From Crenothrix polyspora (lineage in GTDB: Bacteria > Pseudomonadota > Gammaproteobacteria > Methylococcales > Methylomonadaceae): a DNA stretch of 64,000 bases. The stretch lies in NCBI RefSeq assembly GCF_900163755.1, contig NZ_FUKI01000096.1:1-64000 (forward strand), read 5' to 3'. Below, piece after piece: positions 1 to 9,500 of the stretch (position 1 is its first letter; every line of letters begins with the position of its first letter). Both the position numbers and the translations under genes were made by a program. The notes beneath the pieces are model-generated. The model saw only the letters and a program-made list of their open reading frames with translations, did not search any database and was not told the DNA's origin.

Positions 1-40
1 TTCATATCTTTTATCTAATTGTTTTAGATATTATTTTTTA

Positions 41-67
41 TTGACGGTAGCAGTATTGGCCTATAAC
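41..67 (+). promoter_or_regulatory. Weak candidate promoter before pqqD
   Basis: TTGACG at 41-46 and TATAAC at 62-67 resemble sigma70 -35 and -10 boxes, but the spacer is only 15 nt and the -10 lies just 13 nt before the pqqD start. If real, transcription would give an almost leaderless mRNA. Positions 1-80 show no coding frame, so pqqC does not abut pqqD here. Whether pqqABC lie further upstream cannot be seen. Confidence 0.3.
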
Positions 68-80
68 CTCAAAACAAAAA

Positions 81-353
81 ATGACAATCATCCCAGACCA
101 CCCCATAACATTCTCCCCCATGCACCGCATACAATGGGAAGAAGCACAACAAAAACATGTCATACTTTACCCCGAAGGTATGGTGGAACTTAACCAAAGT
201 TCGGCGGAAATTCTGAAATGTTGCGACGGCACACGCACGCTCGCGCAAATCGTCAGCGATCTTGAACAAAAATTTGAAACCACCGGTCTTACCGACGACA
301 TTACCGCTTTCTTGGGAGTTGCCTTACAAAATGGCTGGATTAACCAAAACTAA
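81..353 (+). CDS. pqqD: PQQ biosynthesis peptide chaperone PqqD
   Basis: PqqD binds the PqqA precursor peptide and presents it to the radical SAM enzyme PqqE in the cytoplasm. The 90-residue length is normal for the family. The sequence has the family pattern: an N-terminal strand region, a segment VILYPEGMVELNQSSAEIL (about residues 27-45) followed by a CDGTRT turn, and a helical C-terminus ending GWINQN. It overlaps pqqE by 23 bp in another frame, which points to translational coupling. The PQQ product would serve periplasmic quinoprotein dehydrogenases such as methanol dehydrogenase; that use is inferred from the presumed methanotroph host. Confidence 0.93.
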   Translation: MTIIPDHPITFSPMHRIQWEEAQQKHVILYPEGMVELNQSSAEILKCCDGTRTLAQIVSDLEQKFETTGLTDDITAFLGVALQNGWINQN

Positions 354-1470
354 CATCACCCCGCCGCGCTGGTTAACGGCAGAGTTAACCTACGCCTGCC
401 CGTTGCAATGCCCGTATTGCTCCAATCCGCTGGATTATGCCAAATACCAAAGCGAATTAAGCACCGACGACTGGAAACGGGTACTGACCGAAGCTCGTAA
501 AATGGGGGCGGTGCAACTGGGTTTTTCCGGTGGCGAACCGCTCATCCGCAAAGACTTGCCGGAACTGGTCAAGCATGCGCGGGAACTGGGCTATTACTCC
601 AATTTGATCACCTCCGGTTATGGCATGACTGAAGAAACCATTTTGCAACTTAAAGCAGCAGGATTGGATCACATACAAGTCAGTATACAAGCCAGCAGCC
701 AGGAATTAAGCGATCATCTTGCCGGCACAAAGTCCTTTGAGCATAAAAAATCCGTTGCGCATCTGGTTAAAAAACACGGTTACCCAATGGTATTAAATGT
801 GGTGCTACACCGCGAAAACATTCACCAAATGCCGGAAATTTTGGCGATGGCTGAAGAGTTGGGCGCGGATTATATCGAATTGGCCAATACTCAATACTAC
901 GGCTGGGCACATGCTAACCGCGATTTGTTATTGCCCAGTAAAGAACAATTTCAAAAAGCCGAGCAAATTGCCCAGGAGTATAAGGAAAAAGTTGGCGGGA
1001 AAATGAAAATCCTGTATGTAATACCGGATTATTACGAAGACCGCCCAAAAAAATGCATGAACGGCTGGGGTACAACATCTTTAACTATTGCGCCCGATGG
1101 TATGGCATTGCCATGCCATTCGGCGCGTGAATTACCAGGGCTTGACTGTCCCAATATCAAGAACTACAGTATCAGTGAAATCTGGCATGATTCCAAAGCC
1201 TTCAATTTCTTCCGTGGCTTTGACTGGATGAAAGAGCCGTGCCGCAGTTGTGATGAGAAAGAAAAAGATTTTGGCGGTTGCCGTTGTCAGGCCTATCTAT
1301 TAACCGGTGATATGTTCAATACTGATCCGGTCTGTAGTAAATCACCAGATCGTGAGGTTATTCAACACGCTATCGATTCTGCGCAAGCATCTGCTAATCT
1401 AACGAATGACGAAAAACCTTTGATTTTCCGTAACAGCAAAAACTCACGGGCACTGGCTAAAATTAATTAA
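331..1470 (+). CDS. pqqE: PqqA peptide cyclase PqqE (radical SAM/SPASM)
   Basis: PqqE is the radical SAM enzyme that cross-links the Glu and Tyr side chains of PqqA, the first committed step of pyrroloquinoline quinone synthesis. The radical SAM cluster motif CPLQCPYC is at residues 23-30. The glycine-rich SAM-binding stretch FSGGEPL follows. The C-terminal SPASM domain has the expected cysteines (KKCMNGWG, LPCHSA, GLDCPN, EPCRSCDEKEKDFGGCRCQA, DPVCSKS). The frame stays open upstream to 262, but that start would lie deep inside pqqD; the ATG at 331 begins MAGLTKTNITPPRWL, the usual family N-terminus. The last 30 or so residues (LTNDEKPLIFRNSKNSRAL) look like a loose extension. Confidence 0.95.
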   Translation: MAGLTKTNITPPRWLTAELTYACPLQCPYCSNPLDYAKYQSELSTDDWKRVLTEARKMGAVQLGFSGGEPLIRKDLPELVKHARELGYYSNLITSGYGMTEETILQLKAAGLDHIQVSIQASSQELSDHLAGTKSFEHKKSVAHLVKKHGYPMVLNVVLHRENIHQMPEILAMAEELGADYIELANTQYYGWAHANRDLLLPSKEQFQKAEQIAQEYKEKVGGKMKILYVIPDYYEDRPKKCMNGWGTTSLTIAPDGMALPCHSARELPGLDCPNIKNYSISEIWHDSKAFNFFRGFDWMKEPCRSCDEKEKDFGGCRCQAYLLTGDMFNTDPVCSKSPDREVIQHAIDSAQASANLTNDEKPLIFRNSKNSRALAKIN

Positions 1471-1603
1471 TATTACTTTCTGCACACTTTAACTTTTAAG
1501 CTATACTTCTAAAATATTAGAAGCCGTTACGATCTCCTGTCTGCTATTTATGAATTAAGCGATCTGTCGGTAGTCTGTGTAATGACAATTGAGGTTATTA
1601 ACA

Positions 1604-1948
1604 ATGTTACTATCAACAGCACAACATAACATTAAAAACTACACTGCTAATATTATGACAACTGACGCTCACAACATAAATCAGTTCTTAGATGAACAGT
1701 TATTGGATTTAGAACAGCGTTTTAGCCAATTTATGAAAGAAATGGAGGATGATCTTATTTTTCCTTCTTTCAAGATGGGTGAAGAAAGTGCTAAATGGGA
1801 TGATGATGATTTGTTTATGGAAGATACGGCATCAAGCAGACCCACTAAACAGTTTATTGCTATCGATAGGCATACGACAGTGCTTTGCGTTACTGGATCA
1901 ATTACCGTAACGGTGCTTGTTTATCTTGGTATGGTATTATCAAGTTAA
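1604..1948 (+). CDS. Small protein with C-terminal membrane segment
   Basis: No family recognised. The 114-residue product starts at the ATG at 1604, preceded by GAGG at a suitable distance; a TTG at 1589 in frame is a less likely start. The middle is acidic (FLDEQLLDLEQRFSQFMKEMEDDL, then a run of four Asp) and looks helical. The last 24 residues (VLCVTGSITVTVLVYLGMVL) form one hydrophobic segment, so it could be a tail-anchored inner-membrane protein. It lies about 130 bp after pqqE on the same strand; a shared role is not shown by the sequence. Confidence 0.6.
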   Translation: MLLSTAQHNIKNYTANIMTTDAHNINQFLDEQLLDLEQRFSQFMKEMEDDLIFPSFKMGEESAKWDDDDLFMEDTASSRPTKQFIAIDRHTTVLCVTGSITVTVLVYLGMVLSS

Positions 1949-1988
1949 TTCGCTGCTGTGGGTGTTTATAGCGATTTTTAGGGCGTAG

Positions 1989-2558
1989 TTAAAGGCCTGT
2001 CCAAGGTGTGTACAGGCCATCAACATTTACACCAAACATATCTAAAACGCGCCCTACAGTTTCGTTAACCATACTCATTACTGAATCAGTCTTACTGTAA
2101 AAAGCCGGCATAGGCGGAAATATAATACCGCCCATTTCCGTTACACTGGCCATATTTCTGATATGAATTAAATTCAGCGGTGTCTCTCGTGGCATAACAA
2201 CTAAGCGTCTACGTTCTTTGAGTACCACGTCAGCACCGCGCGAAATTAAATTGTCGCCAAAACCGTGCGCTACAGCGGCCAGCGTTTTCATAGAACACGG
2301 TGCGATAATCATACCTTCGGTTTTAAAACCGCCACTCGAAATACTGGCAGCAATGTCATTAATGCCGTGAACAACATCGGCTAATTGCGTTAATTCCGCC
2401 CGCTTCATATTCATTTCATGCTTTAAATTAACCACGCCAGCAGATGAAATAATCAAATGACTTTCCCATTCGTCTTGTGTCTGCAAAACCTGTAGCATCC
2501 TTACGCCATAAATGGCACCGGTCGCACCGGTCATACCGATAATCAGTCGTTTTTTCAC
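1989..2558 (-). CDS. ubiX: Flavin prenyltransferase UbiX
   Basis: UbiX joins dimethylallyl phosphate to FMN to make prenylated FMN, the cofactor of the UbiD decarboxylase in ubiquinone synthesis. The N-terminus KRLIIGMTGATGAIYGVRML carries the FMN-binding GxTGAxGxxY pattern. IIAPCSMKTLAAVAHG and LVVMPRETPLNLIHIRNM are the flavoprotein-family blocks seen in UbiX/Pad1. At 189 residues it is of usual length. It sits 9 bp after the TauE-like permease gene on the same strand, so the two are probably cotranscribed, although the functional link is unclear. UbiD is not in this window. Confidence 0.95.
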   Translation of the reverse strand: MKKRLIIGMTGATGAIYGVRMLQVLQTQDEWESHLIISSAGVVNLKHEMNMKRAELTQLADVVHGINDIAASISSGGFKTEGMIIAPCSMKTLAAVAHGFGDNLISRGADVVLKERRRLVVMPRETPLNLIHIRNMASVTEMGGIIFPPMPAFYSKTDSVMSMVNETVGRVLDMFGVNVDGLYTPWTGL

Positions 2559-2567
2559 TGTGTGCCT

Positions 2568-3320
2568 TTATCTAGTAATAATCATTTTTATACCAGCAAT
2601 CAATAACACCAAGGCCAGTAACTTTTGTAGGGTAGGGCTGGCTAGGCGCTTGCTGCCGTATTCTGCGCCTATATAACCACCCAAAACGGCGATTAGCGCC
2701 CATAAAGGCAATGCTTTCGGTAACACATCTAGCGAAGTTTTCGATAATACCCCCAATAATCCGGCGATGGAGTTAACCAGAATAAATGCTGCCGAAATGC
2801 CGGAAATTACTCTGATTTCTGCCCAGCGAAAAAATAATAGCAGCGGGCTTAGGAAAATGCCGCCACCAACGCCAGTCAATCCAGACAGTAAGCCCAATGC
2901 AGCGCCTACCAACATCAAAATAGGATAGGCTACAGTCTGTACGTGGTATACAGGGTATTTTTTTGCACAATAAAAAGATCGTCCTGCCGCATAAAGTAAA
3001 ACTAAGCCCACCAAAGGCTTATACCAATGTCCAGGCAAGGAAATTGTGCCGCCTAAATAGGCACAAGGCACAGATAATAAAGCAATCGGCCAAAATAAGC
3101 GCCAGGAAAAAGCCCCACTGCGATAAAATTTGTACAGTGCAATAGAAGCCACGGCAATATTCAAAACCAGAGCAGTGGGTTTCATGATGGCTGGCGCTAG
3201 GCCAAACAGCGACATAGCCGCAAGATAACCGGATGCGCCGCCATGACCTACCGCAGAATACAGTAACGCCGCTAGCGTAATCAGAGCGGCTAAGATAAGG
3301 CTGTCAGTATCAAAAGTCAT
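2568..3320 (-). CDS. TauE/SafE family membrane permease
   Basis: This 250-residue inner-membrane protein belongs to the TauE/SafE (DUF81) family, whose members are proposed exporters of sulfite or other organosulfur anions. It shows the family pattern of two similar halves, each beginning with a Gly-rich helix: SAVGHGGASGYLAAMSLFG near residue 23 and GLLSGLTGVGGGIFLSPLLL near residue 143. About eight hydrophobic segments are visible. The substrate cannot be deduced. It is the upstream gene of a probable two-gene unit with ubiX. The 186 bp before it (3321-3506) hold no gene. Confidence 0.85.
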   Translation of the reverse strand: MTFDTDSLILAALITLAALLYSAVGHGGASGYLAAMSLFGLAPAIMKPTALVLNIAVASIALYKFYRSGAFSWRLFWPIALLSVPCAYLGGTISLPGHWYKPLVGLVLLYAAGRSFYCAKKYPVYHVQTVAYPILMLVGAALGLLSGLTGVGGGIFLSPLLLFFRWAEIRVISGISAAFILVNSIAGLLGVLSKTSLDVLPKALPLWALIAVLGGYIGAEYGSKRLASPTLQKLLALVLLIAGIKMIITR

Positions 3321-3506
3321 AGTGTGAGTATAGGAATTATTGAAAAGTAATCAGTTACAGTGATCGTGCAGATAGTATTTCGTAATGCAGTGATAATCAC
3401 AGCCGAGAAACTACTTAAAATAATACCCCACAAAATAGCGCCTAATTTGCCATTATAACCGTTTTGGTTTGTGTTTTTCGTGGACAAAAATTACATCTGT
3501 AAGCCA

Positions 3507-4256
3507 TTACCCTAAGTTACCACAGGTTGGACATGCCGGATTTTGCTTAAGTTTCAGCGTGTGCCATTCCATAGTCAAGCCATCTAATAACAATAACCGT
3601 CCCGTTAAAGTTTTGCCAATGTCGATAATTAATTTTATGGCTTCCAGCGCTTGTATACTGCCGACAATGCCTGTTATAGGTGCAATAACACCATTGGTAG
3701 CGCAGTTTTGCAGTTCTTCGCCGTCATGTGTGTATAAGCAGTTATAGCAGGGACTGTTATTGCGCCCTGGTGTAAATACTGAAACCTGACCTTCAAAGCG
3801 GATGGCAGCACCCGATACCAACGGTGTTTTATGCTTAACGCAGGCACTGTTAATAGCAAAACGGGTGGCAAAATTATCCGAGCAATCTAATACCACGTCG
3901 GCGTTGGCCACTTCTATTTCTAACAGCTCACCTTCCAGTCGCTGTTTCACAGCATGTACAATCACCTCAGGGTTTAAATTATTCAAGGTCTGACGGGTTG
4001 AAATTACTTTATCTATCCCAATATCTGGGGTGTGATGAGCAATTTGTCGTTGTAAGTTGGATAAGTCCACTGCGTCGTTGTCATACACAGTGAGCGAGCC
4101 TACTCCCGCCGCAGCCAGATACATGGATGCAGGTGAACCTAAGCCGCCAGCGCCCACAATCAATACCTTGGCGTTAAGCAGTTTTTGTTGGCCTTCAATA
4201 TCGCACAGCGGCAACATGATCTGGCGGCTGTAGCGTAGTAGTTGGGTGTCGTTCAT
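3507..4256 (-). CDS. moeB: ThiF/MoeB-family adenylyltransferase, probably MoeB
   Basis: E1-like enzymes of this family adenylate the C-terminal glycine of a ubiquitin-fold sulfur carrier (MoaD for molybdopterin, ThiS for thiazole). The start RYSRQIMLP, the nucleotide-binding loop VLIVGAGGLGSPASMYLAAAGVG, the DLSNLQRQ motif, the VLDCSDNFATRF block and two CxxC zinc pairs (CYNC and CPTC) are all present. The ATG at 4256 gives a 249-residue protein of normal MoeB length. An in-frame ATG at 4337 is rejected because it falls inside the CIRCE operator of groES. MoeB is favoured over ThiF by overall pattern, but no moaD or thiS neighbour is present to settle it. Confidence 0.85.
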   Translation of the reverse strand: MNDTQLLRYSRQIMLPLCDIEGQQKLLNAKVLIVGAGGLGSPASMYLAAAGVGSLTVYDNDAVDLSNLQRQIAHHTPDIGIDKVISTRQTLNNLNPEVIVHAVKQRLEGELLEIEVANADVVLDCSDNFATRFAINSACVKHKTPLVSGAAIRFEGQVSVFTPGRNNSPCYNCLYTHDGEELQNCATNGVIAPITGIVGSIQALEAIKLIIDIGKTLTGRLLLLDGLTMEWHTLKLKQNPACPTCGNLG

Positions 4257-4299
4257 AAGCGTGTAGTGATGAGATGCAGTGGGCAATAATGCCACAGAC

Positions 4300-4327
4300 T
4301 TGACAATCTGCAAAAGCTCATTATCAT
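4300..4327 (+). promoter_or_regulatory. groESL sigma70-type promoter
   Basis: A perfect -35 hexamer TTGACA (4300-4305), a 16-nt spacer and TATCAT (4322-4327) as -10 lie directly before the CIRCE operator and about 70 bp before groES. The -10 abuts the operator, so HrcA bound at CIRCE would block the transcription start. Confidence 0.75.
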
Positions 4328-4353
4328 TAGCACTCATTAGGTACAAGTGCTAA
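4327..4353 (+). promoter_or_regulatory. CIRCE operator (HrcA binding site) of groESL
   Basis: The element reads TTAGCACTC, nine bases, AAGTGCTAA. The CIRCE consensus is TTAGCACTC-N9-GAGTGCTAA, so 17 of 18 arm bases match and the spacing is exact. It lies between the promoter and groES. CIRCE is bound by the repressor HrcA, which is relieved on heat stress when GroEL is titrated by unfolded protein. hrcA itself is not in this window. Confidence 0.93.
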
Positions 4354-4396
4354 CAATTCAGTTTCAGTAACCATAACCCGTCTTTAGGAGACAACC

Positions 4397-6389
<1,993 letters not shown>

Positions 6390-6426
6390 TCATGTTGTTT
6401 TAAAACCTGGGTGTTTTAAACGCAAT

Positions 6427-6465
6427 AAAAAGCCCCGATTGCATCGCGCAATCGGGGCTTTTTTT
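6427..6465 (+). terminator. Rho-independent terminator of groESL
   Basis: An 11-bp perfect stem GCCCCGATTGC / GCAATCGGGGC (6432-6442 and 6448-6458) with a 5-nt loop is flanked by an A-run before and a T-run (6459-6465) after. It can also serve the reverse-strand gene ending at 6484, because the A-run becomes a T-run on the other strand. Confidence 0.93.
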
Positions 6466-6483
6466 ATGGTTATTAAACTTCTG

Positions 6484-9405
6484 TTAAATCACCATAAAAT
6501 CCGCATGGCTTAACGCTAAATTAACCCCTAAAATAGCCAGATTAAACGCGTCACCCAAGCCAGAACCATCGGCATCATAATACAACACCCCTGTGGTTTT
6601 GTTGTAAATCAGATAATCGTTGTTATCAATAGCCTGGGTAGCAACCACAAAGTTACCGGCTTTTAATACGCCTAATGCCAAGCTGGTAAAAAAGCTATTA
6701 TCTAAGTTCAGGGTGTCATCAACCGGCGTAAAGTCGGTAATTTTCGTTACATCCGATAAATAATAGTCTGTGGTGTTCAAAATAAAGGTATCTTTACCTA
6801 AGCCGCCGGTTAGCACGTTATTATGAGTGAGGTCGTTACCATTGCCTCCTTTTAATGTGTCATTACCATTGCCGCCAGATAAAATGTCAGTGCCACTGCC
6901 ACCGCTTAACGTATCATTACCATTGCCACCGCTTAACGTATCATCACCGCCGCCACCGCTTAATTTATCATTACCATTGCCGCCTACCAACAAGGTATCG
7001 TTATCAAAATTGTAGCCACCTGTTAAGGTATCATTGCCATCGTTGCCGTACAAAGTGTCTTTGCCATCACCGCCGCGTAAAGTATCGTTGCCATCACCAC
7101 CGTACAGGATGTCATCGCCAGTCTCAGCACCATAGTCACTCGATAAAAAATCATTGCCCTCGTTACCGTATAAAATGTCATTGCCATTGCCGCCGTTTAA
7201 ATTATCATTACCGGCATTGCCATATAAGCTATCTTTACCGTCGCCGCCACGCAAAATATCATCGCCCGCCTTGCCGGATAACGTATCATTGCCTGCCTGC
7301 CCGTTCAGATAATCTCTACCCGATGAACCCACTAAGGTATCGTTAGCCGCCGTGCCCATTTTACCCACTGGCATGATGTTAATAACCAGTGTTTTACTGT
7401 CAAACAGGTGTGAATCGTATGACACGCTTAGTTTAAAACCGAGGGTGATTTTTTCTGTCACACCTTCAAGTGCAGAGTAATCGGGTACAAAGCTATAAGC
7501 ACCGGTGGTTTTATTCAGCGTTAATGCCCCATAAGGATTGGTAAGGGTAACTGTGCTGGCATCTTCGTTACTGTATTCACCTTTAATTTTATGCTCGCTT
7601 TTTAAGTCATACGCTAATGCGGCATGGCTCACCTGATTAAGCACTAATTTTCCGCTGATGGTTTGGAAGCTGTCTACCCGCGTGGTATTGGTATAGTTAA
7701 TCGCAGCAAGGGTATTAAGCGTAGGGGGGTTAAAGAAAACGTCGGTACTCCCCGTCGTTGTTAATGTACCGCCTGTCCCTTGTGTTCCTGCGTTGCCATC
7801 TTTAAACGTCCAGTCGATAGCCACTAACGCAGAGGTGTGGTGTTGATCAGTATTTTTGTAGGCTAATAAAGACAGGGCTTGATTAACATGCGCTTGGCTG
7901 GCGTTGTTATTGAAGGTCATTGTCAGTTTGCCCGCGCCGTTATTAACGGTACCAATAACAAGGCCAGATAACACGGCTTTGTCCATTATAAAACCTAGCT
8001 TGCCGGTGCCGGAAAATATATCTTGGCTATTGGCACCCCCGTGCCGTGCCAAGCTAACCGATGCGCCACTGTAATTGCCGCGTGCGTTTAATTCGGCATC
8101 AAAAACTTGTGCGCCACGGTTTAACACCACGGCGGGGGCATTGTGCTGATAAACGCTAAGACTGTCGGTTTGGCCAAAGCTTTGGTCTACACTGCCATCG
8201 CTATTGTAACGTGTGATGCTATTGGAAATTTTGTCTTCATACTCAGTGACTTCGTTGTACAGCCATTTACCGTTACTGGATATTAAAATTTTGCCATCTG
8301 CTTGCACAGTAATAGCATCCACAGATTCTTTGGTGATGACTTTGCCGTCGCCAGAAAAACTGACATCTAACGTGCCGTTACTGGTATAGCGTTCTAAGGT
8401 AAATGCGCCTTTGCTATTAATACCAGCCAGTAATAGTTTGCCATCGGCTTGTAGCGTTACGGTATGTGGACGGTAGTAGGTGTGCAGGTCAGTAGTAAGT
8501 TTGCCATCGCCAGAGAAACTGCTGTCCAACGACCCATTAGCGTTATAGCGCACTAAAGCCAGTTTGCCATTGCTTTCACCCGATACCAGTATTTTGCCAT
8601 TGGCTTGCGCGATAATCGAGTCCGCCGCATCTTCTAAAGAACCCAAATTGGTAACAACTTTGCCGTCACCCGAAAAGCCGGTATCCAAAGTGCCATTGGT
8701 GTTGTAGCGCACCACTGCAAAGTTGCCATTGCTGCTACCGGCCACCAGGATTTTGCCATCTGCCTGCACGGCAAGCGCATTACCTGAATCTTTATCAGGG
8801 TTACCTGAACCATCAACCGATATACCCAGTGTGGTCGTCACTTTGCCATCACCCGAAAAGTTGGTATCTAAAGAACCGTTTGCGTTGTAACGCACCACGG
8901 CAAAATCATCGTCACTAGTGCCTGCAACCAGAATTTTCTTATCGGCTTGTACGCTAACAGCGTGAGCATAATCATAAATACCTAGATGGGTAGTTGTTTG
9001 GCCATCACCAGAGAAGCTTTTATCCAACGATCCATCGAGGTTGTAACGAACTATATGAAAGTCAGCAGGAGAGGGTGGTTTGGGGTGATCAGAAGGGGCG
9101 TATTCATAGGCAGTCTCTGCTATTAGGAACTTGCCATCGGTTTGTACGGCAATATTGATTTGGCTAAACCTAAGTCCTTCATCTTTGGTAGAAAAATGGC
9201 TATAGACACTGCCATCAATATTGTAAGTGACAAAGCTGGATAAGGGCTGGGTAGAAGACGAGCCGTGTATTTTCTCAGCGGTAACCACTAAAATTTTGCC
9301 ATTGGCTAAGGCGTTAACATACAGCGTATTACGGTCATCAGTGACATCCACAGAAACGGTGCCGTAGCGATTAAATAACAGATGCGGAGCGGTATTTTTG
9401 GACAT
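6484..9405 (-). CDS. Giant secreted delta-60 / RTX repeat protein (copy 1)
   Basis: This 973-residue protein has no classical signal peptide and looks like a type I secretion substrate. Residues from about 20 to 420 are delta-60 repeats of the form [18 protein letters not shown] followed by [10 protein letters not shown], which are predicted to form beta-propeller-like blades. A middle region (about 430-690) resembles cadherin-like or bacterial adhesion repeats. About residues 690-870 are RTX nonapeptides ([10 protein letters not shown] type) that bind calcium. The end [20 protein letters not shown] and a hydrophobic tail fit an RTX export signal. GAGG precedes the ATG. It lies 95 bp downstream of a paralog with the same architecture. 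Enzymatic activity is not suggested; adhesion or matrix binding is a guess. Confidence 0.85.
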   Translation of the reverse strand: MSKNTAPHLLFNRYGTVSVDVTDDRNTLYVNALANGKILVVTAEKIHGSSSTQPLSSFVTYNIDGSVYSHFSTKDEGLRFSQINIAVQTDGKFLIAETAYEYAPSDHPKPPSPADFHIVRYNLDGSLDKSFSGDGQTTTHLGIYDYAHAVSVQADKKILVAGTSDDDFAVVRYNANGSLDTNFSGDGKVTTTLGISVDGSGNPDKDSGNALAVQADGKILVAGSSNGNFAVVRYNTNGTLDTGFSGDGKVVTNLGSLEDAADSIIAQANGKILVSGESNGKLALVRYNANGSLDSSFSGDGKLTTDLHTYYRPHTVTLQADGKLLLAGINSKGAFTLERYTSNGTLDVSFSGDGKVITKESVDAITVQADGKILISSNGKWLYNEVTEYEDKISNSITRYNSDGSVDQSFGQTDSLSVYQHNAPAVVLNRGAQVFDAELNARGNYSGASVSLARHGGANSQDIFSGTGKLGFIMDKAVLSGLVIGTVNNGAGKLTMTFNNNASQAHVNQALSLLAYKNTDQHHTSALVAIDWTFKDGNAGTQGTGGTLTTTGSTDVFFNPPTLNTLAAINYTNTTRVDSFQTISGKLVLNQVSHAALAYDLKSEHKIKGEYSNEDASTVTLTNPYGALTLNKTTGAYSFVPDYSALEGVTEKITLGFKLSVSYDSHLFDSKTLVINIMPVGKMGTAANDTLVGSSGRDYLNGQAGNDTLSGKAGDDILRGGDGKDSLYGNAGNDNLNGGNGNDILYGNEGNDFLSSDYGAETGDDILYGGDGNDTLRGGDGKDTLYGNDGNDTLTGGYNFDNDTLLVGGNGNDKLSGGGGDDTLSGGNGNDTLSGGSGTDILSGGNGNDTLKGGNGNDLTHNNVLTGGLGKDTFILNTTDYYLSDVTKITDFTPVDDTLNLDNSFFTSLALGVLKAGNFVVATQAIDNNDYLIYNKTTGVLYYDADGSGLGDAFNLAILGVNLALSHADFMVI

Positions 9406-9500
9406 AAAAACCTCGGTTTATGTAGAGCGCTGTAATAGATAAAAGCAGGTAACTTACGGTGCGATAAGTTTACCGTGTAGGGGTGAGCTTATGTAATGTG

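Noticed and set aside
262-330. Longer N-terminus for PqqE starting at 262
   Set aside because: It lies wholly inside pqqD in another frame; the ATG at 331 gives the family N-terminus.
4257-4346. Longer N-terminus for the MoeB-like protein
   Set aside because: It would run through the groES promoter and the CIRCE operator, and the family N-terminus starts at 4256.
6820-7330. Regular short direct repeats resembling a CRISPR array
   Set aside because: They are the coding repeats for RTX nonapeptides in the reverse-strand gene; there are no conserved repeat/spacer units.
6855-7346. Forward ORF rich in His and Cys opposite the RTX region
   Set aside because: It is an antisense shadow of the repeat region, with unnatural composition and no ribosome binding site.
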